Positions 62,691 to 64,000 of a stretch of DNA of 64,000 nt are shown in pieces. The notes under the pieces are model-generated. The model saw only the letters and a list, made by a program, of their open reading frames with translations, did no database searches and was not told where the DNA came from. Source of the DNA: Aquabacterium soli (GTDB lineage Bacteria; Pseudomonadota; Gammaproteobacteria; Burkholderiales; Burkholderiaceae_C); NCBI RefSeq assembly GCF_003933735.1, contig NZ_RSED01000008.1:1-64000 (forward strand), written 5' to 3'. Within the stretch, counting starts at the first letter, position 1; each line of letters opens with the position of its first letter. A program made the position numbers and the translations under genes.

Positions 62691-62948
62691 CGTTTCAGCC
62701 TGCAGCGTGAGTTGCAGTTACCTGTGCCCCCGTGGATCGGGGGTTGTGTTCTCGCGTCACTTACAAAGCAGTTGATCGAGAAGATTCCCCAAGATGTAAA
62801 AAAACTGCGTGATTTTTTCCGCTATATGGCTACATTGAGAACACGGAGGGGCGATCTTGTTGTCCGGAAAAGCGATACTTTCAACGGTGCGCGATCTGGT
62901 GAAGTCATGGGATCGACCGGTTCAATCGATACCCTTTAGAGGTTCATC
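62691..62948. other. Intergenic stretch without a gene
   Basis: After the aceA terminator there is a hairpin CCCCCG/CGGGGG (about 62727-62743), then an A/T-rich tract at 62791-62830 with TATATG (62823-62828) that could belong to a promoter of the next gene. I see no convincing coding sequence; an open frame across it has no family features. Confidence 0.5.
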
Positions 62949-63605
62949 ATGGCAGTCAATGACATCCTGAAAATGATGTTGGTCTTCGTGCATTTCTTTG
63001 CCAGCGCGGTCGCCGTGGCAACGATTCTTCGAACCGACTTTCTCATCCTCTCGTACTACACCAGCACGCTCAGCCGCAAGGCGGTGGACCGCATCCACAG
63101 TGCCAAATCCGTTGTCAGTGCGTCGCTGATCGTGCTGTGGGTGTCCGGCCTGGCGATCTGTCTGCAGGGTTACCTGAGCGATCCGGCCTACCTGCTCAAT
63201 CAGAAGCTGTGGCTCAAGGTGATGGTGGTGGTCACACTCACCGTCAATGGCTGGTTCCTGCATCGGTTCGCTTTCGGCGCGATCCAGCGGGGGGCGCGCC
63301 TCTGCGATGCCATGCCTCATCAGCGTGCGGTCCTGGTGCTGATGGCGGCCATCAGTTCCAGCAGCTGGATCTTCGCCTGCTTCCTGGGTATTGCCCGCGC
63401 CCTGAACAACAAGCACAACTTCGCCGGGCTGGTCAGCCTGTACCTGCTGCTGCTGGGGGTGTCGCTGATCGGGGCCCTGGTGTTGACGCATCTGCTGACG
63501 CGCATGGCTGGCAGCGGCTCCCGTGATGCTCAGCGCTGGCAGGCCCGTGTGAAGGCCTTCAAGCATCGGGTGGATGCTGGCCAGGAGAGCGAACTGCAGG
63601 TGTGA
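62949..63605 (+). CDS. Hypothetical membrane protein, about five helices
   Basis: AGAGG (62938-62942) lies before ATG 62949. The 218-residue product has hydrophobic segments at about 8-30, 52-75, 88-108, 127-150 and 158-182, so it is an inner-membrane protein. The pattern FVHFFASAVAVATILRTDFLI and NQKLWLKVMVVVTLTVNGWFLHR recalls small uncharacterised proteobacterial membrane proteins. Function unknown. Confidence 0.75.
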   Translation: MAVNDILKMMLVFVHFFASAVAVATILRTDFLILSYYTSTLSRKAVDRIHSAKSVVSASLIVLWVSGLAICLQGYLSDPAYLLNQKLWLKVMVVVTLTVNGWFLHRFAFGAIQRGARLCDAMPHQRAVLVLMAAISSSSWIFACFLGIARALNNKHNFAGLVSLYLLLLGVSLIGALVLTHLLTRMAGSGSRDAQRWQARVKAFKHRVDAGQESELQV

Positions 63606-63630
63606 GCGGGGCCAGGGCAGGGGGCGCTCA

Positions 63631-63722
63631 TGGTGCCCCGGGCCGGGATCGAACCGGCACGCCCCTTCTCAGGAAGCGGCGGATTTTAAGTCCGCAGTGT
63701 CTACCAATTTCACCACCGGGGC
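63631..63722 (-). tRNA. tRNA-Leu (anticodon UAA)
   Basis: On the leftward strand the acceptor arm begins GCCCCGG and ends CCGGGGC-A-CCA, the D region reads TGGTGAAATTGGTAGACAC, and the anticodon loop CTTAAAA between GCGGA and TCCGC gives UAA. A long variable arm and GGTTCGATCC complete a class II tRNA of 92 bases with encoded CCA. Its A37 is a MiaA substrate. Confidence 0.96.
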
Positions 63723-63768
63723 ACGGGCACAGTGTAGCGGCGAACGGCTCGAAAATTTTTGCCGTGAC

Positions 63769-63798
63769 TTGCAATGCGGTTTGAATCCGGTGTATAGT
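63769..63798 (+). promoter_or_regulatory. Candidate promoter of tRNA-Gly
   Basis: TTGCAA (63769-63774), 18 bases, TATAGT (63793-63798), about 73 bases before the mature tRNA start. Confidence 0.5.
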
Positions 63799-63870
63799 CT
63801 AGGTCTTCGCTGATCGCTGCTTGGCAACAACCAAGTCGCCAACAAGGCAGTATCAGGCCCACGAAGGTAT

Positions 63871-63946
63871 GCGGGATTAGCTCAGTTGGTAGAGCGATAC
63901 CTTGCCAAGGTATAGGTCGAGAGTTCGAGTCTCTTATCCCGCTCCA
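63871..63946 (+). tRNA. tRNA-Gly (anticodon GCC)
   Basis: The acceptor arm GCGGGAT pairs with ATCCCGC, followed by T and encoded CCA; D arm AGCTCAGTTGGTAGAGC; anticodon loop TTGCCAA between ATACC and GGTAT gives GCC; T arm GAGTTCGAGTCTC. Length 76 bases. A strong terminator follows. Confidence 0.98.
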
Positions 63947-63956
63947 GCTTCTTCAA

Positions 63957-63991
63957 AAGGGAAGCCAACGCCAAGTTGGCTTCCCTTTTTC
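63957..63991 (+). terminator. Terminator after tRNA-Gly
   Basis: AAGGGAAGCCAAC (63957-63969) and GTTGGCTTCCCTT (63975-63987) form a 13-bp stem followed by a T run. Confidence 0.92.
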
Positions 63992-64000
63992 GAATCAGGA

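Noticed and set aside
62655-62939. Short open frame of 94 codons after aceA
   Set aside because: It begins inside the aceA terminator, has no ribosome site and no family features.
1-64000. CRISPR arrays, complete insertion sequences and rRNA genes
   Set aside because: No regularly spaced repeats, no transposase frame and no rRNA sequence were seen.

Overview
The window reads as a chromosome segment of a high-GC betaproteobacterium of the order Burkholderiales, near Comamonadaceae or Aquabacterium-like lineages. The grounds are the uniform high GC after about position 4900, the gene set (endonuclease-type MutL, PhaR-type phasin control, Bpt/Aat pair, Emr-type tripartite pump with its own outer-membrane lipoprotein) and the mfd-ispD-ispF neighbourhood. 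The genus cannot be fixed from sequence alone.

Positions 1 to about 4900 look like the end of an integrated mobile element. They hold the tail of a probable ParM/StbA actin-like ATPase, a coupled small partner protein, an HNH nuclease diverging from a CoiA-like PD-(D/E)XK nuclease, and a P4-type tyrosine integrase with triplicated CTAGCTACCC sites upstream. Base composition is visibly less GC-rich here than in the rest.

Positions 4942-18210 carry accessory and housekeeping genes: a secreted alpha/beta hydrolase, an SDR diverging from a LysR regulator, ChrA chromate transporter, folA-thyA, an OmpA-like lipoprotein, and a MarR-controlled Emr-type efflux operon diverging from an MsbA-like ABC exporter.

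Positions 18253-31642 hold a dispersed version of the queG-tsaE-ami-mutL-miaA cluster, interrupted by an rluB-like gene, a Bcr/CflA transporter, dedA, nadB, a zinc peptidase and a quinone oxidoreductase.

Positions 31666-38916 are one leftward run: a YbhN-like flippase, GT2, GT39 and PAP2 (a plausible polyprenyl-phosphate-sugar surface modification set), then nadA, nadC and a ComFB-family protein. With nadB this completes de novo quinolinate synthesis.

Positions 39002-45359 hold rraA, an orphan alpha-oxoamine synthase, serB, a TfoX-like gene, a fatty-acid hydroxylase family gene, a tiny basic protein and an FAD protein. Positions 45375-53426 hold mfd, ispD and ispF, with a Phd-Zeta toxin-antitoxin candidate and a sigma54/NtrC-controlled amtB between ispD and ispF. 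Positions 53445-64000 hold envZ-ompR, a SIMPL protein, bpt-aat, phasin, ppa, an omega-aminotransferase, aceA, a small membrane protein, tRNA-Leu(UAA) and tRNA-Gly(GCC).

The most interesting material is the island-tip nuclease pair, the toxin-antitoxin insertion in ispD/ispF, the structured phasin 3' UTR, and several well-formed regulatory sites: a leaderless marR promoter, an NtrC/sigma54 site, an OmpR-like inverted repeat, and an aceA palindrome.
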